Positions 33,169-45,772 of a stretch of DNA of 64,000 nucleotides are shown here, in pieces. A program made the translations under genes and the position numbers. The notes below the pieces were generated by a model. It did no database searches, was not told the DNA's origin, and worked only from the letters and a program-made list of their open reading frames with translations. The stretch comes from an uncultured Thiohalocapsa sp. (GTDB lineage Bacteria > Pseudomonadota > Gammaproteobacteria > Chromatiales > Chromatiaceae). Numbering within the stretch: position 1 is the first letter of the stretch; each line of letters starts with the position of its first letter. The stretch spans positions 1-64,000 of the forward strand of contig NZ_CAJXWY010000017.1 of NCBI RefSeq assembly GCF_913062725.1, read 5' to 3'.

Positions 33169-34275
33169 TCATGCCGTCGCGCCCGTCGCCGTATCGCTGC
33201 GGCGACGCCGCAGTTGGCGGAAGAGTCCGGCGATACCCTGCGGCAGGAACAGGGTCACGAGCACGAAGAGTCCGCCCAGGGCGAACAGCCAAATCTCCGG
33301 AAAGGCCCCGGTCAGGTAGGTCTTGCCATAGTTGACGACGACGGCGCCGATGACCGCCCCATACAGCGTCGCGCGACCACCCACGGCGACCCAGACCACC
33401 AGCTCGATGCTATTCAGCGGTGAGAACTCGCCTGGGTTGATAATGCCCACCTGCGGTACATACAGGGCACCTGCGATGCCTGCGAGCATGGCCGAGAAGG
33501 TCCAGATGGCGACCTTGACCCGATCCACCCGATAGCCGATGAAGCGGGTGCGGGCCTCGGCATCGCGAATGGCCACGGCGACGCGGCCGAGCTTGGAGGT
33601 GACGATCCAGCGGCAGGCGATGTAGCCCAAGGCCAACGCCACGGCAGAGGCGATGAAGAGTCCGACACGGGTGCCGTCGGCCTGCAGATCGAAGCCGAGC
33701 AGATCCTTGAAGTCGGTGAGACCATTGTTGCCGCCGAAGCCCATTTCATTGCGAAAGAACGCCAGCATCAGGGCATAGGTGAGCGCCTGGGTGATGATGG
33801 AGAGGTAGACGCCCGTCACGCGGGAACGAAATGCGAGCCAGCCGAACACGAAGGCCAGGGCCCCCGGCACCAGCATCACCATCAGCGCCGCGAACCAGAA
33901 CAGGTCGAAGCCGTGCCAGAACCAGGGCAACGCCTGCCAGTCGAGGAATACCATGAAGTCCGGCAGAACCGGGTCGCCATAGACGCCGCGGTCGCCGATC
34001 TGGCGCATCAGATACATGCCCATGGCATAGCCGCCGAGCGCAAAGAAGGCGCCATGACCAAGACTCAGGATGCCGAGATACCCCCAAACCAGGTCCACCG
34101 CCACCGCCAGCAGCGCATAGGTGAGATATTTGCCGAGCAGGGTCACCGTGAAGGTGCTGACATGCAGCGGATTGCCCTCGGGCACCGCCAGATTCAGCAC
34201 TGGCACCACGATGGCCAGCGCGAGCAGCAGCCCGAGCATGACCTGTCCGCCGGTGTCGCCCTTGAATAGTCCCAA
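33169..34275 (-). CDS. urtC: Urea ABC transporter permease UrtC
   Basis: A 368-aa LivM-type permease with about eight to ten membrane segments, including LTYALLAVAVDLVWGYLGILSLGHGAFFALGGYAMGMYLM-type sequence and YGAVIGAVVVNYGKTYLTGAFPEIWLFALGGLFVLVTLFLP-type C-terminus. RTRFIGYRVDRVKVAIWTFSA fits the coupling region of the family. The start is TTG at 34275, supported by GGGGGAG 7 nt upstream. It follows urtB by 76 bp and precedes the small ORF and urtD. Confidence 0.94.
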   Translation of the reverse strand: MGLFKGDTGGQVMLGLLLALAIVVPVLNLAVPEGNPLHVSTFTVTLLGKYLTYALLAVAVDLVWGYLGILSLGHGAFFALGGYAMGMYLMRQIGDRGVYGDPVLPDFMVFLDWQALPWFWHGFDLFWFAALMVMLVPGALAFVFGWLAFRSRVTGVYLSIITQALTYALMLAFFRNEMGFGGNNGLTDFKDLLGFDLQADGTRVGLFIASAVALALGYIACRWIVTSKLGRVAVAIRDAEARTRFIGYRVDRVKVAIWTFSAMLAGIAGALYVPQVGIINPGEFSPLNSIELVVWVAVGGRATLYGAVIGAVVVNYGKTYLTGAFPEIWLFALGGLFVLVTLFLPQGIAGLFRQLRRRRSDTATGATA

Positions 34276-34351
34276 TGGACCGCTCCCCCTCGTTGATCAA
34301 AGACTGCTTACACGCCCGGGCCGAACCGCCGCACCCCACGCTGCGCGCCCG

Positions 34352-36292
34352 TTACCCATCCGCCGCCCGTCCACGCTGCGGGAAGAGCCCACGCGGGCGC
34401 CACTGGATGAACAGGATGATAAAGACCAAGACCAGGATTTTCGCCAGCACTGCGCCGGTCCAGGGCTCCATGAACTTGTTGGCGACCCCGAGGCTGAGAC
34501 CGCCCACGAGGGTGCCCCAAAGGTTTCCGACGCCACCAAACACCACCACCATAAAGGAATCGATGATGTAGGCCTGCCCCATGTTGGGGCCGACGTTGGT
34601 GAGCTGCGATAAGGCCACGCCGGCGACGCCGGCGATGCCGGCGCCGAGCCCAAAGGTGAGTGCGTCCACCCGCCCGGAGCGTACGCCCATGGCGCGGGCC
34701 ATGGCCCGATTCTGGGATACCGCCCGCACTTGCAGGCCCAGGGCGGTGCGCTTGAGCACCAGCAGCAGGGCTACGAACACTATCAGCGCAAAGATAAAGA
34801 TATAGAGCCGGTTGAAGGTGAGCGACAACGCCGGATTGAGCTGTAGTGATCCGCTCATCCAGCTCGGATTCTCGACGATGACGTTCTGCGCCGAGATGGT
34901 GGTGCGCACCAACTGCTGCAGAACCAGGCTGATACCAAAGGTGGCGAGCAGCGTCTCCAGCGGCCGGCCGTACAAGAACCGAATCACGCCACGCTCGATC
35001 GCCACGCCAAAGAGTCCAGCGACCACAAAGGCCATGGGAATGGCCACGAACAGCGAATAGTCGATGGCGTTGGGCATGGCCAGCTGCACCAGGTACGTGG
35101 TGTAGGCACCCAGCATGATGAGCTCGCCGTGGGCCATGTTGATGACCCCCATGACACCAAAGGTGATGGCCAGGCCGATGGCCGCCAGCACCAGCACCGA
35201 GCCGAGGCTGAGGCCGAAGAACAGCGTCTCGAGCCGGCGCATGTTCTCGACCCGCTGCTCGGTTTGCGCCCGCGCGGCTTGCGCGGCGGCGAGCACCGCC
35301 GGGTCCTGCTCGGCGCGGATGAGATCGTCCAGGGCGTTGCGCGCCTGCGGGTCGAGGCTGTCACCCAGCGCCGCCACCGCGTCGAGCCGCGCGTCCGCGG
35401 AGGCCGCATTCAGTCCGGCGATGGCGAGTGCCAGCTCGATGGCGGCACGCACCGCTGTGTCCTCCTCAGCGGGCAGCTGCGCCTCCAGCGCCGCCAGTGT
35501 GTCGGCGTCTGTGGTGCCGACCATTTCCCGGGCTGCGCTGAGTCGCAACGCCGCATCCGGGCTGGCCAAGGTGAGCGTGGCGATGTCGGTACGCAGGGCC
35601 GTGCGCATACGATTGTTGACGGTGATCTTGCGCGCGTCGCGACGACCCACCTCGCCGAGTGGCTCGCCGGTGAGGGCGTCGGTGAGGGCCCAGCCGGCAT
35701 CGCTGCGCTCGGCGAAAACGATGCGATCGTCGTCGGTGCGATAGTAGAGGTCGCCCGCCAGCAGGGCCTTCAGGAAATCCACCGCCCGCGCATCGCCGCT
35801 GGCTGCGATCGCCTCGGCCGCCGCCTGCTTGACCTGGAAGGAGCGGTCCGCGAGCGCCGCCAGGGCCGCCGCCAAGCTGGGTGCTTCGGCGGCGGCAGCC
35901 TCTTCGGCCCGCGTCGCTACGGGCGGGTCCGCGGGCTCGACGTCCGCGGCCATTGCATCTGTGTTGGCGCCCGTGCCCGACGGCGGCGCTGGCGCGGTGC
36001 TGCCCGGGTCTGGCGCCGCAGCCGACGGTGTCGGGGGCGCTGCGGATAACGGCGTGGCCGCATCGGCATCGACAGTGGTCGCCGGCGACGCCTCCGTTTT
36101 GCCACCGCCGGGCTGCGGCGCAGCGGCGGTGGCGGTAGGTGTCGAGTCGCCGTCGGCGACGTCGGGGACGGCCTGCGCCCAGGATGCGCCGCCTGCCGCG
36201 ACGCCAAAGAGCAGCAGCAGCAGTGCTGCAACCGGCGGGGTGGGCACAGTCCCGGATGGACGATGAAATCTGAACAGGCGCGGCGAGCCCAT
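34352..36292 (-). CDS. urtB: Urea ABC transporter permease UrtB, long form
   Basis: A 646-aa protein. The LivH-type permease domain begins near residue 351 (RRLETLFFGLSLGSVLVLAA, then FGVMGVINMAHGELIMLGAY). Before it lie a signal peptide (PVAALLLLLFGVAAGGASWA), a Pro/Ala/Thr-rich segment (about 45-140) and a helical-repeat region (about 145-330: LAAALAALADRSFQVKQAAA, LSAAREMVGTTDADTLAALE) resembling the periplasmic domain of long UrtB proteins. Usual long UrtB is about 520-550 aa; the Pro/Ala-rich segment accounts for the excess. The ATG at 36292 begins the signal peptide. Confidence 0.92.
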   Translation of the reverse strand: MGSPRLFRFHRPSGTVPTPPVAALLLLLFGVAAGGASWAQAVPDVADGDSTPTATAAAPQPGGGKTEASPATTVDADAATPLSAAPPTPSAAAPDPGSTAPAPPSGTGANTDAMAADVEPADPPVATRAEEAAAAEAPSLAAALAALADRSFQVKQAAAEAIAASGDARAVDFLKALLAGDLYYRTDDDRIVFAERSDAGWALTDALTGEPLGEVGRRDARKITVNNRMRTALRTDIATLTLASPDAALRLSAAREMVGTTDADTLAALEAQLPAEEDTAVRAAIELALAIAGLNAASADARLDAVAALGDSLDPQARNALDDLIRAEQDPAVLAAAQAARAQTEQRVENMRRLETLFFGLSLGSVLVLAAIGLAITFGVMGVINMAHGELIMLGAYTTYLVQLAMPNAIDYSLFVAIPMAFVVAGLFGVAIERGVIRFLYGRPLETLLATFGISLVLQQLVRTTISAQNVIVENPSWMSGSLQLNPALSLTFNRLYIFIFALIVFVALLLVLKRTALGLQVRAVSQNRAMARAMGVRSGRVDALTFGLGAGIAGVAGVALSQLTNVGPNMGQAYIIDSFMVVVFGGVGNLWGTLVGGLSLGVANKFMEPWTGAVLAKILVLVFIILFIQWRPRGLFPQRGRAADG

Positions 36293-36510
36293 GAGTGCAG
36301 CGTTCTCAGCGTTGTTCGTTGCGTTCCACAGGCACGGGCGGCGGCGTGCGCCGATCGCCGGTTGAGCGATCAGGGCGCTGACGGACAGCCGTCGCCGATG
36401 CGTTATCAGTCGTTGCGGGGCTGGTGACGACCATCGCCGACACCCGGCGTATGGGCCCGGCAAATCTCACCGGCCCAGCCCTGCGGGCGCCCGTGCGACG
36501 ACCACCATCC

Positions 36511-36553
36511 AGCCCGCGGCGGTGCGCGTTGGCGAACCGCCGCTTGCCGGGCT
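36511..36553 (-). other. Stem-loop between urtA and urtB
   Basis: Reading the transcript strand, AGCCCG then GCGGCGGT pair with ACCGCCGC then CGGGCT, with a 3-nt bulge and a 12-nt loop. The hairpin starts 9 nt after the urtA stop codon and has no U-run. Such hairpins after binding-protein genes usually stabilise the upstream mRNA or reduce read-through, giving more binding protein than permease. Confidence 0.6.
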
Positions 36554-36562
36554 CGGCGCGGC

Positions 36563-37909
36563 CTATTCGGCGGACTCGCTGCCGAGACACTCTTTGGTCT
36601 TGGTGTTGTAGTTGCCGCAGTTCACCGGGTCGGTCCAGTCACCCTTGAGATCCTTGGAGCCTTCCAGGTAGTCGGACCAGGCGTCGCCGGGCACCTCCGC
36701 ATCGGTTTGCCAGACGACGGCGAACTGACCGTCTTCCTGAATCTCGCCGATGAGCACGGGCTTGGTGATGTGGTGGTTCGGCAGCATGGTCGCCGTGCCG
36801 CCGGTGAGATTCTGGGTCTCGAGACCGACGATGGCGTCGATGACGGCGTCCGGATCGGTGGTGCCGGCCTTCTCCACCGCCTTCACCCAGAGGTCGAAGC
36901 CGATTTTGTGGGCTTCCATGGGGTCATTGGTGACCCGATCCGGGTTTTCGATGAATGTATGCCAGGTTTCGATGAAGGCATCGTTGTCGTCGGTGGGCAC
37001 GCTCATGAAATAGTTCCACGCCGCCAGATGCCCCACCAACGGTTTGGTGTCGATGCCGGAGAGCTCCTCCTCGCCCACGGAGAAGGCGACGACGGGGATA
37101 TCCTCGGCGGAGATGCCCTGGTTACCGAGCTCTTTGTAGAACGGCACATTGGCGTCGCCGTTGATGGTGGAGACCACCGCGGTCTTCTTGCCGGCGGAAC
37201 CGAAGCGCTTGATGTCGGCGACGATGGACTGCCAATCGGAATGGCCGAAGGGCGTGTAGTTGATCATGATGTCTTCCTCGGCGACACCGTTCTGCTTCAG
37301 GTACGCCTCGAGGATCTTATTGGTGGTACGCGGGTAGACGTAGTCGGTGCCCGCCAGCACCCAGCGCTCCACGCCGAGCTCGTCTTTCAGGTAGTCGACG
37401 GCGGGGATGGCCTGCTGGTTGGGCGCTGCGCCGGTGTAGAAGACGTTGCGTGAGGACTCTTCACCTTCGTACTGCACCGGGTAGAAGAGCAGTCCGTTCA
37501 GCTCTTCGAACACCGGCAACACGGACTTGCGTGACACCGACGTCCAGCAGCCGAACACCACGGCGACCTTGTCCTGCTCCAACAGTTCACGCGCCTTCTC
37601 GGCGAACAGCGGCCAGTCCGACGCCGGATCGACTACCACGGCCTCCAGCGGCTTGCCGAGCAGGCCGCCCTTCTCGTTTTGTTGCTCGATGAGCATCAGC
37701 ATGGTGTCCTTCAGCGTCGTCTCGCTGATGGCCATGGTGCCGGAGAGCGAGTGCAGGACACCCACCTTGATGGTGTCGCCGGCGGCTGCGTCGTCCTGGT
37801 CTTCGGCCTGCAACAGGCCGGCGCCGAGCACCAGGCCGGCGGCGAGCGTGAAGGATTGAATCAGTCGGGCACGGACACTTGTGGTCCGGGCGGTGGCACG
37901 TTTCGGCAT
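36563..37909 (-). CDS. urtA: Urea ABC transporter substrate-binding protein UrtA
   Basis: A 448-aa periplasmic binding protein. The export signal (SFTLAAGLVLGAGLLQA) is preceded by a basic leader. Family phrases are IKVGVLHSLSGTMAISETTLKD, VVFGCWTSVSRKSVLPVFE, GLLFYPVQYEGEESSRNVFY and YVYPRTTNKILEAYL; the YPVQYEG motif separates urea/amide binders from LivJ. C-terminal phrases NHHITKPVLIGEI and DPVNCGNY fit UrtA. It is first in the operon behind a sigma-54 promoter. Confidence 0.95.
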   Translation of the reverse strand: MPKRATARTTSVRARLIQSFTLAAGLVLGAGLLQAEDQDDAAAGDTIKVGVLHSLSGTMAISETTLKDTMLMLIEQQNEKGGLLGKPLEAVVVDPASDWPLFAEKARELLEQDKVAVVFGCWTSVSRKSVLPVFEELNGLLFYPVQYEGEESSRNVFYTGAAPNQQAIPAVDYLKDELGVERWVLAGTDYVYPRTTNKILEAYLKQNGVAEEDIMINYTPFGHSDWQSIVADIKRFGSAGKKTAVVSTINGDANVPFYKELGNQGISAEDIPVVAFSVGEEELSGIDTKPLVGHLAAWNYFMSVPTDDNDAFIETWHTFIENPDRVTNDPMEAHKIGFDLWVKAVEKAGTTDPDAVIDAIVGLETQNLTGGTATMLPNHHITKPVLIGEIQEDGQFAVVWQTDAEVPGDAWSDYLEGSKDLKGDWTDPVNCGNYNTKTKECLGSESAE

Positions 37910-37976
37910 CTAGTCTGGCTCCGTCTCGAGGAAATTGCAGCGGGTGCTGGCACACCCGCCATGGCAACGCCTGCCA

Positions 37977-37992
37977 AGCAAAGACCAAGCCA
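37977..37992 (-). promoter_or_regulatory. Sigma-54 promoter of the urt operon
   Basis: On the minus strand TGGCTTGGTCTTTGCT matches TGGCACGRNNNTTGCW with two mismatches in the less conserved AC, and exact GG-to-GC spacing. The implied start is near 37966, leaving a leader of about 57 nt before the urtA ATG. Nitrogen control of urea uptake by this route is common in proteobacteria. Confidence 0.7.
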
Positions 37993-38075
37993 AAGTAGCA
38001 AGCCATTCACGTTGCTGGGAAAGCCGTCACATCCGCCGGACTCACACCAGGAGCATCCAGCCGGTGCGCCCTATG

Positions 38076-38096
38076 CCGGTGCGCAGTACGCACCGG
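38076..38096. promoter_or_regulatory. Palindromic element upstream of urtA
   Basis: CCGGTGCG and CGCACCGG form a perfect 8-bp inverted repeat around CAGTA, about 85 bp upstream of the sigma-54 element and 58 bp beyond the epmA stop. It may be an operator or an epmA 3' hairpin; no T-run is present. Confidence 0.4.
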
Positions 38097-38109
38097 TCAA
38101 CGGGATATT

Positions 38110-38124
38110 GCACAATCCTGGTGC
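38110..38124. promoter_or_regulatory. NtrC-like binding site upstream of urtA
   Basis: GCAC-AATCCT-GGTGC has the half-sites and spacing of NtrC sites (GCACY-N5-GGTGC). It lies about 120 bp upstream of the -24 element, a typical enhancer distance. Confidence 0.6.
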
Positions 38125-38153
38125 GCCGCCGATCACGACCGCGGCCCATGCGC

Positions 38154-39134
38154 TCAGGCCCGGTCCGCTGAGAAGGTGAGCACCGCGTCGATGCGCTCGG
38201 CGCCGAGTGCGCACATGAGCAACCGATCCAGGCCCAGGGCGACCCCGGCACAGGGCGGCAACCCCGCCTCCAGCGCCGCGAGGAAACGTTCATCCGGGCT
38301 CACCGGACACTGATCATGCGCCGCTCGCCGCACCTGATTGCCACGGAAGCGCCGGCGTTGCTCTGCCGCATCCAACAGCTCATCGAAGCCATTCGCCAAC
38401 TCCATGCCGGCGAGATAGACCTCAAAGCGTCGCGCCACCGGCCGTGGACCGGGCAGCACCCGGGCCAGGGCGGCCTGGCTCGGCGGATAGTCCTGGACGA
38501 AGGTCAGGCGGCCGCGGCCGAGATGGGGCTCCAGGCAATGGCTGAGCAGCAGATCCAGCCAGCCGTCGGTGTCCAGCGCCAGCTCGCCGGCGCCGGCGAT
38601 GCCGCGGGTGGCGGCGACGCTGCGCAGCTGCGCCGGCGTGGCAGTCCATGGATCGATGCCGAGCGTATCCAGGAACAGGTCGCGGTAGCGCAGACGCTCG
38701 ATGGGCAATGCCGGGCGGCTGAGGAGTCGGCGCACCAGGGCGGCCACCTCGTCCATCAGATCCTCCAACGGGAATCCCGGTCGGTACCACTCCAGCAGTG
38801 AGAATTCCGGATGGTGCCGGCGACCACACTCGTCGGCGCGAAATACCTTGCAGACCTGGTAGATGGGCCCGCTGCCGGCGGCGAGCAGACGCTTCATCGG
38901 CAATTCCGGCGAGGTCTGCAGGAACCAACGCCGCGCGCCCGTGCCGGTGAGATCCGCCTGCAGATGCAGCGGCTCGATGGCCGGATCAGGGTTTGCCGCG
39001 GCGCTGAGGACGGGGGTTTCGACCTCCAGCACGCCGCGCGCCGCAAAGAATGCCCGCAGCTCGGCGAGGAGTCGTGCGCGGGCGCGCAGCGCCGTGTGAT
39101 CGGCGCACGGGCGCCAAGGGTCGTCGCGGGTCAC
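38154..39134 (-). CDS. epmA: EF-P--(R)-beta-lysine ligase EpmA
   Basis: A 326-aa class II lysyl-tRNA synthetase paralogue (PoxA/GenX) that attaches beta-lysine to EF-P. It lacks the anticodon-binding domain. Motif 2 region reads QTSPELPMKRLLAAGSGPIYQ and VFRADECGRRHHPEFSLLEW; motif 3 is GVALGLDRLLMCALG. It starts with GTG at 39134. It lies 169 bp downstream of its substrate gene efp on the same strand. The beta-lysine-forming EpmB is not in the window. Confidence 0.94.
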   Translation of the reverse strand: MTRDDPWRPCADHTALRARARLLAELRAFFAARGVLEVETPVLSAAANPDPAIEPLHLQADLTGTGARRWFLQTSPELPMKRLLAAGSGPIYQVCKVFRADECGRRHHPEFSLLEWYRPGFPLEDLMDEVAALVRRLLSRPALPIERLRYRDLFLDTLGIDPWTATPAQLRSVAATRGIAGAGELALDTDGWLDLLLSHCLEPHLGRGRLTFVQDYPPSQAALARVLPGPRPVARRFEVYLAGMELANGFDELLDAAEQRRRFRGNQVRRAAHDQCPVSPDERFLAALEAGLPPCAGVALGLDRLLMCALGAERIDAVLTFSADRA

Positions 39135-39303
39135 GGCAAATCCGGCCTAAGCACATCGGCGGCTGAAGGTTGCGCGCATGGACCTGCGCGAGCGCCTTCG
39201 ATGGACGCTCGCGGCCGGCGTGAGCACCGGCGCCGACGGGCACGGGCACCCGCCGGTGCGGCGCGGCTGCGCATGCGTGCACCTGCACACCGTGATGCGC
39301 CGC

Positions 39304-39876
39304 TCAGGCTTCCTTGGCGCGGGACAGATACTCGCCGCTGCGGGTGTCGACGCGGATCATCTCGCCCGCCTCCAGGAACAGCGGCACATTGACCACGGCG
39401 CCCGTTTCCAACGTTGCGGGCTTGGTGCCACCGGTGGCGGTATCACCGCGCAAGCCGGGGTCGGTCTCGGTGATGGTGAGCACGACAAAATTCGGCGGAT
39501 CCACGGACAGCGGGGCACCGTTATAGAGCGTGACCTTGCACAGATCCTGCTCCTTCAGCCACTTGGCAGCATCGCCCACGGCGGCGGCGTCGGCACCGAT
39601 CTGCTCGAAGGTCTCGGTGTCCATGAAGTGCCACATTTCGCCGTCATTGTAGAGGTACTGCAGGTCTGTCTCGTGGACGTCCGCCGCCTCCACCGAGTCG
39701 CCGGACTTGAATGTCTTTTCCACCACACGGCCGGTCTTCAGGTTGCGGACCTTGACGCGATTGAAGGCTTGCCCCTTGCCCGGCTTGACGAATTCATTCT
39801 CGACGATGGTGTATGGATCACCATCCAGCATGATCTTGAGACCACCCTTGAATTCGTTCGTTTTGTAGCTCGCCAT
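39304..39876 (-). CDS. efp: Elongation factor P
   Basis: A 190-aa translation factor relieving ribosome stalling at polyproline. [20 protein letters not shown] opens the KOW-like domain. The loop reads VKPGKGQAF with K34 at the expected modification position, consistent with EpmA next door. The C-terminal OB domain ends [20 protein letters not shown] plus [12 protein letters not shown]. The ATG at 39876 gives standard family length. Confidence 0.97.
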   Translation of the reverse strand: MASYKTNEFKGGLKIMLDGDPYTIVENEFVKPGKGQAFNRVKVRNLKTGRVVEKTFKSGDSVEAADVHETDLQYLYNDGEMWHFMDTETFEQIGADAAAVGDAAKWLKEQDLCKVTLYNGAPLSVDPPNFVVLTITETDPGLRGDTATGGTKPATLETGAVVNVPLFLEAGEMIRVDTRSGEYLSRAKEA

Positions 39877-40045
39877 GGTGCGTATCTCCGAAATATCCAA
39901 AGCAATCGCACATGATACCCCGAAGTTGGGTCTGCAGCGGACATCCATGGGCCTGTCTGTGGGGTGTGCGCCCTGCCGTGACGGATCACGGCACGGCGTC
40001 GCGGCGTCCCCACGAGCATCGGCGCGAGGCGTGTCGCGGGCGGCG

Positions 40046-41164
40046 TCAATCGCCGACCAGTCGATACAGGTTGAGATCGGCGGCGAACGCCAGTACCGAG
40101 CCCGGTGGGCTCTCCGCGCTGGCGCCGTTCACGACCGTTGTGAAGACCTGCTTGAGCTTGACATTGACACTCAGCACAGCGCCGACGAAATAGCCGTGGG
40201 CGTCGCCGACACCCACTGCGCCCGTGACATCCACATAGAAGGCATTGACGGCGACGAGGTTCTTGATGTGGCTGCCGAGCCGCGGCAGCTGCTCCTCGCC
40301 CGGCTTGCGCCGCGACCACTTGAGGGCGAAGTCATCCTCGTTGATGAACACATAGACACGATTGCGCACATCGAGCGCCTGTACCCAGGTGTCGTGGCCG
40401 GCGTTGTTGGCGTCCGCAGCAATCAGGCAGACGTTGTCGAAGATCAGCGAGCGCGCACCGCTCATGCCCGGCTGCAGCGCGTATTTGAGCAGATAATTGC
40501 CCATGCTGTGGCACAGGAGGCTCAGTTTGGTGCCGCACCCCTCGCTGCAGAGCTTCGCATAGAGGGCCTGAGCGCGCCCGGGGTTGCTCGGATGGCGCTC
40601 GACGGCTTGGGCGCGCAGCGTCTTGCGCATCCCCGCCGTCAGTGTCTCGTGGAAGAACTGCAGCTTCTCGAAGAACCGGTTCAGCGCATCCATGGATGCA
40701 CGGGCGTCCTTCTTGTCGCGACGATAGGCGAGCGTGCCGCTGATGACACCACCGCCGTTCGCGGGCCAGCTGAAAACCAAGCAGATCACGCCATGGTCGC
40801 GCTCGATACGCTCGGCGGTCTCAACCACATCGCGCATGTCATTGTTGTAGCCATGCACATAGACAGCGAGATTGCGGCCCGTCGTGCGGGTCTGCTCGTA
40901 TAGATCACAGGCCACCTGCAGACTGGCATGGCGGATGGCCCTGGGATCGATGTCCAGGTTCCACTGATCGCGCAGCGCACGCGCCTCGCGGACCAACAAG
41001 ACGTCTTTCAGCGTGTGGGCAACCCAATCGTCGCCCGAACGCTCGACGCGCACGATGCGCAGCTCATTGGGACCTGCGGGATTCGGCTGCTCGCCGAACA
41101 TAGTCAGGTCCGAGGGCTCGCCGGGCTTGGTCTCCCTGACTGCGCGGTTGGTGATGACGTACAT
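40046..41164 (-). CDS. DUF900-type alpha/beta hydrolase
   Basis: A 372-aa cytoplasmic protein. [20 protein letters not shown] and [14 protein letters not shown] match the oxyanion/strand region of DUF900 hydrolases. The nucleophile elbow is [14 protein letters not shown] (Ser between His and Met). The putative acid and His lie in [16 protein letters not shown] and the C-terminal [10 protein letters not shown]. The ATG at 41164 (MYVITNRAV) begins recognisable sequence; an upstream extension is GC-rich noise. No signal peptide. Substrate unknown; lipase/esterase-like activity is possible. Confidence 0.78.
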   Translation of the reverse strand: MYVITNRAVRETKPGEPSDLTMFGEQPNPAGPNELRIVRVERSGDDWVAHTLKDVLLVREARALRDQWNLDIDPRAIRHASLQVACDLYEQTRTTGRNLAVYVHGYNNDMRDVVETAERIERDHGVICLVFSWPANGGGVISGTLAYRRDKKDARASMDALNRFFEKLQFFHETLTAGMRKTLRAQAVERHPSNPGRAQALYAKLCSEGCGTKLSLLCHSMGNYLLKYALQPGMSGARSLIFDNVCLIAADANNAGHDTWVQALDVRNRVYVFINEDDFALKWSRRKPGEEQLPRLGSHIKNLVAVNAFYVDVTGAVGVGDAHGYFVGAVLSVNVKLKQVFTTVVNGASAESPPGSVLAFAADLNLYRLVGD

Positions 41165-41352
41165 GCGGCTTCCCCCATGACCTGCGGACGGGACAGCGCT
41201 GATTCCCGCAGCGGAGCACCGATGCGGCCGGCGCCGGTTATGGGAATGCAACGCGCCTCGCAGGTTGCCTGCGAGCGCCAGGATATGCAGCACATGTCGG
41301 ACCGCCGCCGCGGACCGTCCGACGCTTTGCGGCGTCGGCGAGACCGGTCACT

Positions 41353-41682
41353 TCAGTAGCCGTAGCCACCGCGCTCGATGTGCTTGATACGTCCTTCCTC
41401 GATGGTGATGCGCTGAATGAAGCGCCGCGGACCGAAGTTGTAGGTCCAGATCTCCATGGGTACGGTGTCGTACGCGGTGGTGTAGCGATCGTGGACACGA
41501 TCGTAGATCTGATAGGGCACCTGGCGCTCGGTCTCTTCTCGGAGCGCCGGCTCACCGCAGGTCTGCAGCAGTTCGAAAGTGCTGTCACCTTCACTGACGA
41601 CACCGGTGCCACAGCGCAGCGCATGGGCAGGAACGGCACAGATGATACCAAGCAGAAAGATGGCCAGCCGAGACATCGTCAT
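41353..41682 (-). CDS. DUF2845 domain exported protein
   Basis: A 109-aa protein with a signal peptide (MSRLAIFLLGIICAVPAHA) and the DUF2845 pattern: LRCGTGVVSEGDSTFELLQTCGEP, with two cysteines likely disulfide-bonded, then EIWTYNFGPRRFIQRITIEEG. Small periplasmic family of unknown function. It lies 48 bp downstream of greA on the same strand. Start at 41682 or the ATG at 41676; both keep the signal peptide. Confidence 0.85.
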   Translation of the reverse strand: MTMSRLAIFLLGIICAVPAHALRCGTGVVSEGDSTFELLQTCGEPALREETERQVPYQIYDRVHDRYTTAYDTVPMEIWTYNFGPRRFIQRITIEEGRIKHIERGGYGY

Positions 41683-41730
41683 CTCCAGTCTCCAGTCTTT
41701 GGACGCCGTCCCTGGACGGCGGACCGATGA

Positions 41731-42207
41731 TTATTCGTAGCGGACTTCGAGCACCTCAAGCTCCCGCTTGCCGCCGGGCGCCTCAACCATGGCCACGTCG
41801 CCCTCGCTCTTGCCGATCAGGCCGCGGGCGAAGGGCGAGCTGACGCTGATCTTGCCCTGTTTGATGTCCGCCTCGTCGTCGCCGACGATGACGAAGGTGC
41901 GCTCTTCGTCCTTGTCCACATCGAGCACGGTGACGGTGACCCCGAAGACGACCTTGCCGGTGCGGGGCAACTGGCCGACATCGATGATCTGTGCATTGGA
42001 GAGCTTGCCCTCGATCTCCTGGATGCGGCCTTCGACGAAGCCCTGCTGCTCGCGCGCGGCGTGATACTCGGCATTCTCCTTCAAATCGCCGTGCGCACGC
42101 GCCTCGGCGATGGCCTCGATGATGCGTGGGCGCTCGATCTTCTTGAGGTGCTCGAGCTCGGCGCGCAATTGTTCGGCGCCCCTGGCGGTGAGAGGTACCT
42201 GGGTCAT
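41731..42207 (-). CDS. greA: Transcription elongation factor GreA
   Basis: A 158-aa factor that stimulates RNA cleavage in backtracked polymerase. The N-terminal coiled coil has [20 protein letters not shown] and the acidic tip [19 protein letters not shown]. The C-terminal FKBP-like domain has [19 protein letters not shown] and [18 protein letters not shown]. Standard length. Downstream of carB (194 bp), the usual carAB-greA order. Confidence 0.97.
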   Translation of the reverse strand: MTQVPLTARGAEQLRAELEHLKKIERPRIIEAIAEARAHGDLKENAEYHAAREQQGFVEGRIQEIEGKLSNAQIIDVGQLPRTGKVVFGVTVTVLDVDKDEERTFVIVGDDEADIKQGKISVSSPFARGLIGKSEGDVAMVEAPGGKRELEVLEVRYE

Positions 42208-42401
42208 GTGTGAAATCCTCTTCCGCGCCGTGGCGCGAGCATCCGCGCACGGCGTGTTGTGTTGGTTTCGCTGCGGGATCGCCGGCGCAGATCAAGTGGC
42301 CGACACGCGGTTGGCTAACCGGATGCAGCAGCCCGCCCCGTGAATGCGGTGGCCTGTAGCTGGCGACTGCGTCGGCTTCAAGCGTAGCGTCGACGCGGAG
42401 G

Positions 42402-45608
<3,207 letters not shown>

Positions 45609-45772
45609 GACCGCTGACTTCGTGGTTGCTTCGCTGCTACCGCCGCCGCCAGACGCGCCGGTGCCAGGCTCACCCGGGCGCTAGGTCGTCGGCGGCAGCG
45701 CCCTGTGGGCGTGGTTGGTGTCTGGCGCCGGTATCGAGCTGTGAGATCCGGCGCTGCTATCCGGCGTTGATA

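Noticed and set aside
37971-37991. GGCAACGCCTGCC as the urtA -12/-24 element
   Set aside because: GG-to-GC spacing is 8 nt instead of 10; the element at 37977-37992 has correct spacing and better agreement.
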